64,000 nt of DNA from Microcyclosporella mali (lineage: Eukaryota > Ascomycota > Dothideomycetes > Mycosphaerellales > Mycosphaerellaceae). Shown piece after piece: positions 1-11,822 of the stretch (position 1 is the first letter of the stretch; every line of letters begins with the position of its first letter). Made by a program: the position numbers and the translations under genes. The DNA lies in assembly GCA_002785985.1 (NCBI GenBank), contig NHNU01000006.1:1343587-1407586 (forward strand), given 5' to 3'. Under the pieces are notes generated by a model. It was given only the letters and a program-made list of their open reading frames with translations, did not search any database and had not been told where the DNA came from.

Positions 1-175
1 CGATGTCGGATATAAAACAGCGCGTTTGCGTTGAAAGTCATGAGAATGTCGGTTTGCCCTGGCATTCTTCGATGCGTCAAATATATATGGTAATTTGAGG
101 TATACATCTTTGTTCGACAATGCGTGCAATCCAAAACTCCTCGCTAAAACATCACAATGCTTTTTGACTCTAAAG

Positions 176-2059
176 CTAAAACCACGGCGATTGTTGTTGT
201 TGTTGTTGCTGCTGCTGCTGTTGGCCTGGGCGCGGAAACACTGGGACCGTCGGTAGACTTTCAAGACCTCCAAGTGTACCCTGCTGCGCATGCTGCCAGC
301 CCTGCCCTGTCTGCTGGTTCACGAACATGCTTTGTCGGAAGGGATTCGTACTTCCCGTTGGCTGGACCTGTAGTGCATTGGGTGGTGGTGTCTGCTGTGC
401 TTGAGGACGCGCGAACGGATTGGTACCTGTGGGTTGTGCCTGTAAAGGCTGCGCTTGGAATGGTGTTTGTCCAGAGAAACCAGTCATTGTGGGTTGCTGA
501 GCAGGCCCGGGAGGTGCAACCTCTGGGATTGAAGATATTGTATTAGTTTTAGCGAAAGGATTGGTAGCTTGTCGTTGTGGCTGCTGCGAATGTGGAAGGG
601 GATTAAAGGAGCCCAGGTCGCCTCCGGTAGGCATGGTGGATTGACGGAACGGATTCGTGGTTTGAGACTGCAGCTGAGCAGGAGATTGCGTCTGTACTGG
701 ACTCGCATACTGCTGCTCTTGTCCAAAGTTGGTGCTTCCAGAGAATGTCTGCTGCCCTGTCGGCTGTGGTCCGTATCCGCCAAACCCTGCTCCAGTATAC
801 TGAGTCTGCAGTGGTTGGAGCGCAGTCTGCTGAGATATTTGTTGTATATATGGGGCGGACACCATGCCGTTGCCTCCATACCCGTTCAGTGGCTGTGGTT
901 GTTGCTGCGAGAACCCAGTCTGCTGAACCTGCTGGAGTTGTGGGACCTGCTGCTGCTGTGATGGTGGTGGCTGCTGCTGCTGCTGCTGCTGCTGGATGAA
1001 AGGGTTAGTCTGCATAGTCTGTTGATTCTGTTCTATGGAACCGAAGAAATCGATCAGATCTGGTGCTGGACCTTTAGCAGCCTGAGCGGGTGCAGTAATG
1101 GATGCCGACTGCTCATCAAATGGTGTGGCTGTCTTGGGCTTTGAAGATGTTGCTGCCGGCTGCGAAGATTTCGAGAAAGGCTTTCCTGCTTTCTTCGCGT
1201 CCTGTTCAGCAAGATATTGTCGTCGATTCACTTCGAAGTCTTTGTCATCCAAGTATTCTTGTAAAGAAGCCGCCAAACTTGTTGGAGCATGCTTGAGCTT
1301 GGGGATCTCAAGCCTTGTTGCGTACTCGTATTGTCGGGCCACGCTGAGGTATTGTACGACTTGCTCTGTCTGGTTACAGAAGCGCTTGTAGATTTTGATG
1401 GCGCGCTCGGCATCTGGCCTTGACATCTCGAAGTAGTGGCTGAGCACATTCATAACGGCCTCGTTTTCCACATTGTATAGATCCAAGAGGTCTCTCGTGA
1501 GCAGCCGAAACGCAGTCAGCGAGATCTCGTTCTCCGTGTCGTGCTGCAGCAGGTCACATTTGACAAGCGCCTTGATCTGCTCCTGAACAATCTCCGTCTC
1601 CCTTAATAAGCCCTTATCCACAGACATGCGCTTCATGCGGCCCTCGTCGGCTCTTACAAAATCACACCTGACCTTCTCGAAGCCCTGAGCACGAGCGAGC
1701 AGATATTCCGAGTAAACTCTTATGTTCTGCCCCTGGGTCTGCACGTCGGTGAAGGTGTTGATGGCGAGCCGATTGCGCGGCGCTGCGGCCAGATAGCGAA
1801 GGGTGACATCCTGTGCGCCCTCTTTGATCATCAGATGGACGATAATGAGGGCTTTGAAGGCAACGGTCCAAGTAGAATCGCGCAGGCGATGGGTCAGTGT
1901 GCGGAAGACCTCAGCAACGCCAGCTTCGCCTGCCTGCGTCGCGAGCAGGATGTGCTCGACATACTTGGACTTGGGCGGCGCAAGCTTGACCTTGGTGCCG
2001 CCCTTGACCGACTTTTCGAAATTGGACATGTTGCGATTAGCTGAGCTGGAGGATGGCAT
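176..2059 (-). CDS. AP180/CALM-type clathrin assembly protein (ANTH domain), yeast Yap1801/Yap1802-like
   Basis: A single open frame of 627 codons. Residues ~10-285 form an ANTH domain: the N-terminus carries the basic K-x9-KSKY pattern (KVKLAPPKSKYVEHIL) that binds PI(4,5)P2 in this family, followed by the helical solenoid (STWTVAFKALIIVHLMIKEG). The C-terminal half is low complexity, rich in Gln, Pro and Thr. It contains five NPF tripeptides (TNPFIQQ, TNPFRQS twice, TNPFAKT, TNPFARP), which are ligands for EH-domain proteins such as Pan1/Ede1, and a clathrin-box-like DLIDFF. Known family role: recruits clathrin and cargo at the plasma membrane during early endocytosis. Poly-Gln runs map to CTG repeats at 971-993 and to the C-terminus near 191-221. 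The start ATG is at 2059; a second Met at residue 11 lies just before the domain and could be the real start. No intron is needed. Confidence 0.93.
   Translation of the reverse strand: MPSSSSANRNMSNFEKSVKGGTKVKLAPPKSKYVEHILLATQAGEAGVAEVFRTLTHRLRDSTWTVAFKALIIVHLMIKEGAQDVTLRYLAAAPRNRLAINTFTDVQTQGQNIRVYSEYLLARAQGFEKVRCDFVRADEGRMKRMSVDKGLLRETEIVQEQIKALVKCDLLQHDTENEISLTAFRLLTRDLLDLYNVENEAVMNVLSHYFEMSRPDAERAIKIYKRFCNQTEQVVQYLSVARQYEYATRLEIPKLKHAPTSLAASLQEYLDDKDFEVNRRQYLAEQDAKKAGKPFSKSSQPAATSSKPKTATPFDEQSASITAPAQAAKGPAPDLIDFFGSIEQNQQTMQTNPFIQQQQQQQQPPPSQQQQVPQLQQVQQTGFSQQQPQPLNGYGGNGMVSAPYIQQISQQTALQPLQTQYTGAGFGGYGPQPTGQQTFSGSTNFGQEQQYASPVQTQSPAQLQSQTTNPFRQSTMPTGGDLGSFNPLPHSQQPQRQATNPFAKTNTISSIPEVAPPGPAQQPTMTGFSGQTPFQAQPLQAQPTGTNPFARPQAQQTPPPNALQVQPTGSTNPFRQSMFVNQQTGQGWQHAQQGTLGGLESLPTVPVFPRPGQQQQQQQQQQQSPWF
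971..993. repeat. (CTG)n microsatellite coding poly-Gln
   Basis: A perfect CTG run inside the clathrin adaptor gene; on the coding strand it reads CAG and gives a Gln tract followed by Pro. A related TTG/CTG run lies at 191-221 and codes the C-terminal Gln tract. Both are likely length-variable between strains. Confidence 0.9.
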
Positions 2060-3802
2060 TCGCTCGGATTGCGGTCCTGGCTATCGCAGGTGCATCATGT
2101 GTGGCAGGCGTCGCAGTGGAGCGTGTCGCCGTCGTCGCCAACGGAGGTGTAACTGGCGGTAGTTCTGGGGTTGGCGGCGCGGAGCAGGAGAGGGTATCGG
2201 TATGGCCTGTGGTGGTTGGTTTCGTCTCCCAGCGCCGCAAGAATCATCGGGTACGTCGGGTCCAGCTGATAGAGTTAACGTCAGGACGCGCGATCTCCCA
2301 GCCGCGTGCCAGGAGCGCCAATTGCAAGGGCTCAAGGGGATAATCGCTCGGAGCGACGTCACTCGTGCCACAGGCTATACATGCATGTAAGTATTCATGC
2401 TGCACCTTTCCGACCGCCAGCTTCCTGCTGTGTCCGGGTAGGTCACAACTTTGTTTCCACCTCATCGCTGTCACATGCCATTCATTCGCTCACATTCCTG
2501 TCAAGTGCGTGTTCACATGCTTGGACGTTGACACCAGGAAACACTGGTTGCTATGCCTGAAATGCATCGCGCCGCTTCCAGGTCTGCCCTCGTGCTCTTT
2601 TGACAAGCAATTTCGCGATACGTACTCCGCAATAACATATCTCTGCTTCGCGAAGCATTGAGGCTATCAAGATTGATCGCGAGTCTGCGCCACTCCAGTG
2701 ATTTTGAACACCTGTGGTGCTAGGCCGGGATCATTGAGCAGACTCTACATCACGTCTACCTTCAATTCCAAGAGCACCGGCCAATTCCCATGGTCGACGA
2801 GCATTGTTATACAGTCATAACCCGCAGAATCTCAACTTGGCTTCCGCGCATGATGTCGTGCGCCCATACCAAGACCCAAACCCGACTCTCCACCTATCGG
2901 CCGACTCGCCCACCTTGTTACCAGGGTGTCTTGTTTGTGGAGAGCATCTTGACCGAACTAGACACGTACGCAAAGGCAGTAGCTAGACTGTGAGGGTCAG
3001 CGGCAGGATGGTACAAGAAGAACACGACGATCAGTCCTCCTCCGGTGAGATTGGCTTGCGGTGCGAAGATGGTCGTCGAGAGAAATGCAGACCTCCACTT
3101 TGCCATCTTGAATCCGATCGGCGCTCGTGATGCGTTGGACTGACGCCAATGCTCCACGCTGTTGGTCCCTTTGCTCACGCCGTACAAACTACCGGTGAGA
3201 TAAAGATCAGTATGTATACCACGGCCCGTCTGACAGATCAGATGAGGTTGGCCGCGAAGACCTCACTTAAGAGGAGCTCGCTTGTGAAGCAGGGGAAGGC
3301 GCATGTACCGCCTGGTAAGAGGTTGGTCGATTGAGGGAGTTGATCAACGATCATATCTGCCACTTTATTGCGCCGAGGCTCTTGATGTGGGAGAGTTCTT
3401 GTTGTGCTGGGACAGCATGTACTGGGTTGTCAGCAACTGCCTGAGGCCGAGAAGTGTCGATCTGGTGGTGGTCGAACTGTGTAGGGGCAGGCGTGAGGGG
3501 AACGACGGTCGTGTAACCGAAGTAGGTCCGAACAGTCTACTACGGGCAGTTGTCTACCGCATGCCTGGTACGATGCGACACTAGGCAATGCGTCTATCTA
3601 CGATCGATGCAAACTTCTGCGATGTTCTGAGCAGCGACAACGATATGCAATGCAGCGTCGCCTCCAATTACAGTCTCACAAGATACCACTGATTGTCGTC
3701 GAGCAGACAAGAACATATCTCTTCCTGCACCAATGTAATGCTGCGCTGTGGAATCGATCATCCCCTTTGATGAATTTGATATGGCGATACGCTCGTGATC
3801 TT
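2060..3802. other. Intergenic region, upstream of the clathrin adaptor
   Basis: No gene I can support. It should contain the promoter of the adaptor gene and the 3' end of the SANT-like gene at its right side. Minus-strand stretches near 2918-3187 and 3350-3540 look weakly coding but are broken by stops and have no clear splice model (see findings). Confidence 0.5.
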
Positions 3803-5421
3803 TCAATTGATCTGGCGCCACTTCTTGGCGCATGTGGCCGCCGCAAATGCGTAACTGCTTCCGTTATTCTCCATCCATGTGCTTATCTTCTTCCATGGAA
3901 TTCTTCCATGGCTCTCTCGGCTCGAAAAGTCGCCAAATGGATCGGCAGCAGAGTAACGGCCAACAGCGCTGTTAAGTAGATGAAGCTGTGAACATTAGTA
4001 AGTGTAGGTTAAAATGGATTGGATTGACTTACGTCGTTGGCAGTCCACTCTGGCTTTCGAACTCTCTGACTCTTCTCTTTAGTAAGGACTCTAACTCGGC
4101 CGCGCAGAGTGGACTCTGCTTCGGTGAAGCCTCCGCGACGCTTGATCTCCCTATAGGACAAGCCACGTTCGCGCATGTCAAGGAGGTATCGATCGCGGGT
4201 ACGTCGACGAGCGGCTTCGGCTACTGCCTGATCATTGACATCGCCATCGCTCTCGCCATCGTCGTCCTCGCTACGGCCATCCTCGTCGCTGCTAGAGCCC
4301 TCAGGTGTTGTATCCATGGCGGATTGATCAGCCATGAGCATGCTGTTGACATCGTGACTACTCGTTGGCAGCAGCGGCGCTGTTGCGGTAGCAGCGGCGC
4401 CAATGGATTCGCTTCCGGCATATGAATCCTTGTCCTCAGCGCTGTTGAAGTTGTGCTGATCAGAATACACGACAGCTGAGACCATTTGCGATTGAGTGGA
4501 ATTGAAGACCTCTGCCAGTGTGGTAGGTTGCGTGAAGGCTCCAAGACAAGTCGGGCAATGACAACCAGGCAACGCGAAAGGGCGCGAGACATCGAACGTT
4601 GAGTGCACGAGAGTATCACGATCCCTGCCATCAGCCTTTCTGTCGACGCTGGCGAGTCCGTCGTTTAGCCCAGTGATGCCTTCCATGGAAATTGGGCGGC
4701 CAAAGAAGCCAATGTCGTCCGGAGTGGTCGGTGTGAGAGGTCCGTCGCTGCCAGCATCCATCGATGATGGCGATAGCGCCGAGGGTATGACTGAGGACAT
4801 CGGCCACGCGTCGTCCGACACGTTCTCGTATTGCGAGGTGTCAACCTGATGGGGGAGAACTGCTGGTGAAGGTAGCCTAGGGCTGTCATCGATCTTGCTC
4901 GGCAAATTCACGTGACCGAAGACGTTCGAACGGCTGAAGCTGTCACTGCTGAAGTTACTGCTGTTGAAGCTGCCGCTGTAATGGCCGTCGAAGCTGCCCG
5001 TGGTAGAGTTGGTAGCTCTGAACGACATGTTACAGCCGTCTCCGGACTGAGCCTCACGCCACTGACCCAAAGCACCTGGCTCGCCATCGATATTCTGCTC
5101 GTCTGAGTCCTGAAGGAAGTCTTCGAAACGAAAGCGGTGGTGGCCGAGCGCTGATGGTGCGTTATTAGCCTGATAGGCATTGGCTCTCGTAGGGATGGAT
5201 GAAGACTCTGCCTGGGTGTGACAGTCGATGGAACTAGTAAGACGCCCCAAACCGCAGCCTTGCATCATTGTCATTGCCTGCTGTGGTTGGCTGCGAGACA
5301 GTCTTAGGTTCGTGGGAGGCAAGAAGCGGTTGTGGGTGTTGGTGTGAGCGCTCGGGGAAGGGCCGGGGAAGAAGGTTGAGCAAGTCGGCGTCACAATGTA
5401 GTTTCTCATTGACACCGCCAT
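3803..5421 (-). CDS. Myb/SANT-like putative transcription factor, two exons
   Basis: Exon 1 is 4033-5421 and exon 2 is 3803-3985. The 46-nt intron has a GTAAGT donor, a TACTAAT branch site and a CAG acceptor, and joining is in phase 0, giving 523 residues. The first ~380 residues are low complexity (Ser, Thr, Asp, Asn), with a short CHCPTCLG cysteine motif. The C-terminal ~140 residues hold the recognisable part: a basic helical module (YLLDMRERGLSYREIKRRGG, then FTEAESTLRGRVRVLTK), followed by WTANDLHLLNSAV and IPWKKISTWM...CAKKWRQI, a SANT/Myb-like repeat. I recall this arrangement from fungal proteins annotated as Myb-like. Without exon 2 the Myb-like repeat is cut, so the intron matters. 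Predicted nuclear DNA-binding regulator; target unknown. It is transcribed away from the SANT-like gene at 8708. Confidence 0.8.
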
Positions 5422-8400
5422 CTTGTCGGCTGGCTCTTCGCCTTGGTCTGCAGCAAAAATCAGACCAGCGTTGTCGACCGCAAGTTCGGTGTGCGCTTAC
5501 CCGTGTTCTGGCTGTTGATGGTGAGGCTCTGTAAGCTCTTACAGCAGTCCGATCGAAACACTAGTCCGGACGTGCAGCTCCTAACGGCAGGAACGACAGT
5601 GTTCCTGCAGGGGTCGTGCAGGACTATTGAACTAGCAAGACCAAAGCGGTGAGATTCAGCCACTAATGTGAGCGAACGTTCGCGTGCGTCTTGAGGGTTC
5701 GAGCTGGAGAGATGCGGCAATGTGAGATTGTGCAGTCTGAGTACCAACAGCACGGACGATGCGGCGGAGGTCTGGGAAGGTGGCCTTCAGATTCCGGTGT
5801 GCAATGCAATGTAGTGCTGGCTCGCCGACCGTCAAGCTGATGAGGCCAACAGGAAGGGTGACGTCACGTGAATTGCTGTGTATGTAAGGCTGGTCCACGC
5901 AGTTGCGGCTGCTCGCTGAGGCTCTCGAGATTTTCCGACGCTTCCTTCGGTTGCGTTTAGTGCGGCTCTGGTCTTGGTGGAGCTCCTCGCTAAAGTTTTC
6001 AAGATCAAGGCCACCGAGTGCAAAAATGGGCAAAGACAACCTCCAGGGAAAGCAATGGGAACAGGATACAGCAAAGACAAGATTTGGCCACCAAACAAAA
6101 CGAGGATTCACATGGAAGGACTGGGCTCGCTCGCGGTACACCAGGGACATCTTGTATGCTAGGTTTCATGACCAGAGTCCTTTGGTGGAGCGGCATAGCG
6201 TTTGGCCCTTGCCGACTACTTCATAACGGAAGAGCGACGGTCTATCTTCCCGACGGCTGATCCAGTGTTGCAGCCGAGTATGCAGTCTTGTAGAGCGAAG
6301 CATTTTGACATATTGCAAGGTCCGTGCGACACAAGGACTGGTTGACACAGTTTGCCGAAGGCTCTAAGCCCAGATGGGAGAAAGAGCATGTAAGTCTTGG
6401 GCGACCTCTTCCGGGATATACGAGTGATGGCGTCGCCGGACGGGGTCATGCGTGTCCCTTCAGTGCATGCCGAGAGCTGATGGCTCGGATCGAACCTGTC
6501 ATTGACGTGGCCCGGCAGGCAGCCGTCGACAGCTCAGGGAGCTTCCAGACCCTACGTCTTTCTGGAGAGAGGCCGACAAGGATCAAGATGTAGTTTAGCG
6601 GTCGTGAGTTTGGAGATTGGCATTCCTGGACGTTTACAGTGCCCTCGCCTGGCAACCTGGATGCTGGGATGAACTCTTCTTCGCTGCCATCAGAGGCAGC
6701 GATCGTCAGGGTTGGTCCTGGTGAATCAAACTGCGAACCGTTGTTTACCAGGTAGACATCGCTCGCACAGCAAGCTTCCAATGACACTGTACGGCAGGGC
6801 GCACAACACAGCCAACGCACACCAGGCACTGCAGTGCTCTAGCTTGGTGGCGTGCATAAGTGACAGCTCACATTCAAAGCGATCTGGATGGAGCTCGTAA
6901 GTGCGATGATAAGAGATCTTAGAGACATTTGCACCTACTTCTCTTCAACCTCGCTATTGATGGTCGTCTCTGACAGAACGCTGGGCGATGTCTGTTCGTC
7001 GCGTGGCAAATTGGCTCCGAGTGACACCAACGCGGCTGTCAAGCAGAACGCACTCCCTGTGGCGATCGAGGGGTAGACGGGGTGGCTGCACAAACCCGCA
7101 CCCCATGTCTCAGGCGCGTTATGGACCTGCGAAGAGCGTGCGAGCTCTGAACACTCGCACAAACGGCATTAAGATGAACGAGGCTCCTCATCGATTCACG
7201 GTCCATGTGGCCAGATTGCCGCAATCTACTTGCCGTGGAGCAGCGAGCATACCGCGTAACACTGTAGCGTAAGGGTTTCTCGAGCGTTGCGGAGGGAAGT
7301 AGGAGAGAGACGGCTGCCGCAAGAGGTGAGGTCGACCGGCACCCACGCAGCTCATCCCACGCCAAGATGCCGTTCGTTCTCCCTAGTCAGTTCGTTCGGA
7401 CGGCACGTCATCATACCATTTCTGCTTCGTCGCATACGGTAGGAGGTACTGCCTGTCAAGAATCCGTTGAAGGCGGCATTCACACCATTGACAGCACTCT
7501 GGACCGACTCTCTCAGCGGTTCACTACGCTTTGCCATATCGCCGTCTCCATTCTATTGCTGAGTTCTGTACAGTTTTCGAATTCCGTACGCGCCGACAAG
7601 CTGACCAATGGAGAGCCATCTCCTTGGAACAGTCAGCACACAGGTCAAGCACAGGCCACGCCGCTGTTTACCTTGCGACCTCATCAAACGATGCTGCCGA
7701 CTGCCCAATGATGATACGATACCACGAACATCTTGCGAGATGGCCACACGGTCGGACTGCTGAGACTTGAGACCCTGGGCGTGAGCTCGAGCGAGTCGCT
7801 GGCCTATGCGGCCCTCTTGCCTTGGACATGCTTGATGTCTGTTGTGCCACAATTTTTAGGCGCCAACACTGACTAACTGAAACGCGCTCCGAAGGACATT
7901 GGGAGCAAAGGAGATTGTCCACAGATCCTTCGCAGATTGTAATTGTAGGCCAAGTCCGTTGGCTACTGGCTGAGAAGAATTCGAATCGGTCTAAGCATTT
8001 CTGCCTGGCGTCAATACCCGCTGGTCATGGCTCACCTTGCAGTGACTGTAGCCGCCGAATAACCGATCCTCGCGCCGGCCTCATCTGTGACCTCCTCTGT
8101 CCCTCAGTCGCCCCAAGGTACTTCGAAACAGCGCGACGTTGGCTTTTGCCGTTCGATATGTAGCTCATGACGTGCATTGTCCATCGCTTAGGCAATGAAA
8201 GGTCACTTGGACGGCCAGATCTTCTATTTTGGACCGCCTTGGAGAAGCGCCTATTTAGTTTCAGCCTCAGTCTCTTCCTTTGGTTCATGGTTGATATGCA
8301 GGAATTTAGACGCGCAGAGTACCTGGATGTCGTTTCATGATGGCCCTTCCGCCCACGGACCTCTGACCCAGGGTTTCATATGCTGGAGCTGATTCAGCGT

Positions 8401-8707
8401 GGGCCACCAGCTGTTATAAGGCGATATGGTCGCCGCCCTCCAGATGCCGCAGCAGCGAAAATCGCAAGACTTCGGAACAGTCCGCTGTTTTCATGTCTGT
8501 TCTTATTTCCTTGTCTCCTTGAGTATTTCCTTGGATCATTTGTTCGGTCCGGTACTGGAGTCTGTCGCCCTCTGTAATACCTAATCCTTGGCTCTTGTCT
8601 TCGTGTGCTGGACGCACCATTCAACCTAAGCTTATACTTTCATTACTTAATCTCACCTTCACAAACCATCGAACGGCACGACTGCAACGATCTCACGGCC
8701 GCCATAC
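5422..8707. other. 3.3-kb spacer between two divergent SANT-like genes
   Basis: No convincing gene. Short open frames occur on both strands; the most coding-like are on the minus strand at 7352-7537, 6935-7162 and 6446-6829. Potential donors (for example GTAGGT near 6937) exist, but I could not assemble a consistent spliced product. The interval should hold both divergent promoters. Confidence 0.5.
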
Positions 8708-9590
8708 ATGCCCTATCTCACCACCCTTCCGATCATGCCGAGAGTCTCTAGGACTCCAATGGCAGGACACACGACATCAATCGCACCTTATCCGATGAAT
8801 ACAGCATCCGCAAGCAGCCAAAGAAATGCTGCGATATGGAGCTCTGCGGACGACGAGATACTGCTCCAGGCGCGGGCGTCTGGCTTGAACTGGCAGCCCA
8901 TCGCCAGTCGACATTTTCCGACCAAAACCGCCAATGCTTGTCGGAAGCGACACGAACGTCTCGTTGAACGACGCCACATCGAGGACTGGGACACACACAA
9001 ACTCGAATTTCTAGCTCAGGAATACATGGCTTGCAGAAAGGAGATGTGGGAAATTTTGGCATCTAGACTTGGCGAACGTTGGGCCATTGTTGAAGCGAAG
9101 GTAAGTGGTCTTAACAATCGAGGTGGCGTACTATCGTTGACGAGCTTATCAGTGCATGGAGAAAGGACTCAAGACACTTCAGACAGCAGCTCGAACAGCC
9201 CATAGGAAGGCTGCAGTCGACGACCAGACCTTTGATGAGCGAGGTATTTCAGACCACAATAGCGATTCTGGCATTGGGTTGGGCTCTGATGTTGGGATGG
9301 AGGTAGGCCATGAAGACGGACCATCCTCGAAGGCGTCCGAGTGGCATGCTCACGAGAGCCAGCAACAGCAACAACCATGTCCCAAAGATCACTCGCGTTC
9401 CCGGAGTCTACCACAGCCACTCCCGCTGTATCAGCCGCCGCCTCCAATCAGACGTGCTTTTGATGAGACGACCATGACGACAAGTCCTCAAGACATGACT
9501 TACACCCGGCGCGATTCAGTATCAAGGTGGTCACCCGATTCGCAGAACGGACGAGGTGGGATGAGCATTTCTTCCATAGTCTCCACATGA
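8708..9590 (+). CDS. Myb/SANT-domain putative transcription factor, two exons
   Basis: Exon 1 is 8708-9100 and exon 2 is 9153-9590. The 52-nt intron has a GTAAGT donor, a TTAAC branch-like site and a CAG acceptor, in phase 0, giving 276 residues. Residues ~42-80 form a first SANT-like helix set (WSSADDEILLQARASGLNWQ, then IASRHFPTKTANACRKRHER). A second tryptophan-based module follows (IEDWDTHKLEFLAQEYM...MWEILASRLGERWAIVEAKC) and runs across the intron. The rest is low complexity, with a Gln run and SDSGIG and RRDSVSRWS motifs that could be phosphorylated. Nuclear DNA binding is expected from the fold; targets are unknown. Met at residue 10 or 29 could be the true start. Confidence 0.82.
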
Positions 9591-10171
9591 AGACATTCTA
9601 ACGCGTTGGGCGAGTCAACGACGACAGTCGCGTTATAATTGCATATTTCTTCTACCAGCCAAGTCCTTGGGCGGTCTGCTTTCTTGTACAGAGTCGAAAA
9701 ATGATTGTGATGGTTCGTGTTTCGATAGAGTGAGGGACAAATGATGATGATGATGATTTATGATAGGAAGCATGCTCAATGGAGAGAAGATACGATCGAT
9801 TGTCACGAATGTCATACGCATAGTTGGTTTATAGAATGTAACTACATGTATATGCTCGTGGCCCTCACCTCATCCGGCTATGTGTATTTCTACCACTAGC
9901 GCCCCTCGGAATTGGCATCCGAAGCGTGTGGGGAGGAACTCCTCAACTTCCGAACGTCAATGCACCTGGTACATCGCCAAGCACTTTTTGAGCCAGCTTC
10001 CAGTCGCTTGCGCCATTCATTCACTCGAGGCGCCCTAGCTGCTAGCAATTCCTCCCTCTCGTACCCACGCCTGTGTCGCTGAAGACTTCACGTGCAACCG
10101 CTGCCAGTGGCTACTTCGAGACGTCGCCAGCACGCGCGCCACGATCAGGACGAGTCGCGCGGTACGTACGC
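9591..10171. other. Intergenic region
   Basis: Holds the 3' end of the SANT-like gene and the leader of the metal transporter. A short ATG/ATC repeat lies near 9741-9756. Nothing else seen. Confidence 0.6.
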
Positions 10172-11822
10172 ATGTCGATTCGCGGGCTGGCGACACGTTT
10201 CGGACCTCCCTGGCGGCCATGTGAGCGAGAGCACCTCACCGCGTCTTCGACCCCAGCCCTAGCACTTCCCTTACTCTCGTCACCGCCGACCTGCCTCTCC
10301 CTGCTCGCCCATTCCGCAAGGTTGCGCGTTCGCTTAAAACCGCAGCTCCGCGTCCTCCAGACTCGTTCCCACCTGCATTCCTCGCGCACCGCTGCCACGG
10401 CCTCCGCTCCGCCGTCTCATTCGCCCTGGCAGTGGTTACATCTCGCGCACCGCCGGCCTCAGCCAAAGTCAGAGCCGACAGCCGCAATGGCGACGCAGAC
10501 AGTGCAGAGAAAGAGTCACGTGCGCCATTCGCATGGCGGCCATCACCACCATCATCATCATGACAACTCATACCTGGCCAGCAGGAATAAGAATGACCCA
10601 GGAGTGAGGATAACGCGCATTGGCCTCTACGTAAATCTGGGGATGGCCGTCGTCAAGGGTGTGGGAGGAACAGTCTTTCACTCGCAGGCGTAAGTGCTGC
10701 CCTATATGTACTCCTCTGCTGGGTGTTGCCCAGCTGACAAGACTGGCGGCAGACTACTAGCGGATGCTGTCCATGCTCTTACGGACCTCATGTCAGACGT
10801 TTTGACTCTCGCCACCATCTCGTACTCGTTGAAGCCAGCAACTGCCCGATTCCCAATGGGCTATGGCAAGATTGAGTCCCTTGGTGCATTGGCAGTGTCG
10901 AGCATTCTTCTGGCTGGTGGCCTTGGTATAGGTCTCCAAGCAGTACTTGCTCTGACCCAACAGTTCTTCCCACAAATTTTTGATTTCTTAGCTCATATAT
11001 CCGAGCACTTGCCTTTCCTCGGGCACTCCCATAGCCATGGGCACGAACATGCCGGCAGTGAGGTTGGACCTCACCTTAATGCCGCGTGGTTGGCACTCGG
11101 CAGCATTGCAGTTAAGGAATGGCTGTACCGAGCGACCATGAAGGTGGCGAAGGAGAAGCGAAGTAGCGTACTTTCATCGAATGTGAGTGTTCCATTTCTT
11201 GATGCTGTTGTCGGTCGACTGACCTAGGGACAACAAGGCGTATCACCACCGAGTGGATAGCCTGACGGCATTCGTTGCATTCTTCACCATTGTCGCCAGC
11301 AACTTCATGGAAGCGGCACGTTGGCTTGATCCTGTTGGTGGCCTTATTATCTCCGGTATGATTGTGCAAGCTGGGTGGGGCAACACCAAATCTGCATTTC
11401 TGGAACTGGCCGATGTCGGCCTCGATGATGAGCTTAGAGAGGGCGCCGAGCAGGCAGCAAAGGACGTCCTGAAAGGGACATTGGCAGAGATCCGCGGTGT
11501 CCAGGGCGTTAAGAGCGGCCAGAATCTGATGGTGGAGGTGGAAATTGGCGTACCAGAGGACTGGTCGATTTCTCACTCCAACGATGTCGAGGTCCAGGTT
11601 CGAGAAGCTATCGCGAACAGCGTTAGAGGAACAAGGCGCGTGAATGTGAGATTCACCACGAAGGCCACAGAAGAGGAAGCCTTTATCGATCAATTCTTTA
11701 CCCAAAAGGATGATACAGCAGAAGTGCATGATCACGATCATGATCACGATGTCTCCGATATTCCCGGGAATGGGCATGTGTCCGACGGCAAAGGCAACGG
11801 CCACCTACACAAGCGCAAATGA
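10172..11822 (+). CDS. Mitochondrial cation diffusion facilitator (MMT1/MMT2-like metal transporter)
   Basis: Three exons: 10172-10689, 10753-11182 and 11238-11822. Both introns are GT-AG; the product is 510 residues. The N-terminus is rich in Arg, Ser and Ala with almost no acidic residues after ~25, as in a mitochondrial targeting sequence, and ends near SHSPWQWLHLA. The CDF core follows: HSQALLADAVHALTDLMSDV (TM2, HxxxD metal site; formed exactly by joining exons 1 and 2), GYGKIESLGAL, then YHHRVDSLTA (TM5, HxxxD), then a cytosolic-type C-terminal domain. Three His clusters stand out: HGGHHHHHHHDN before TM1, HSHSHGHEH in the central loop and a repeated HD run near the C-terminus. Known family role: mitochondrial iron handling in yeast; metal specificity here is inferred. 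The frame is open upstream of 10172 but has no ATG. Confidence 0.92.

Noticed and set aside
5422..8707. Transposon remnant or RIP-affected repeat in the long SANT spacer
   Set aside because: No inverted repeats, no transposase-like sequence and no AT-rich or TpA-biased composition.
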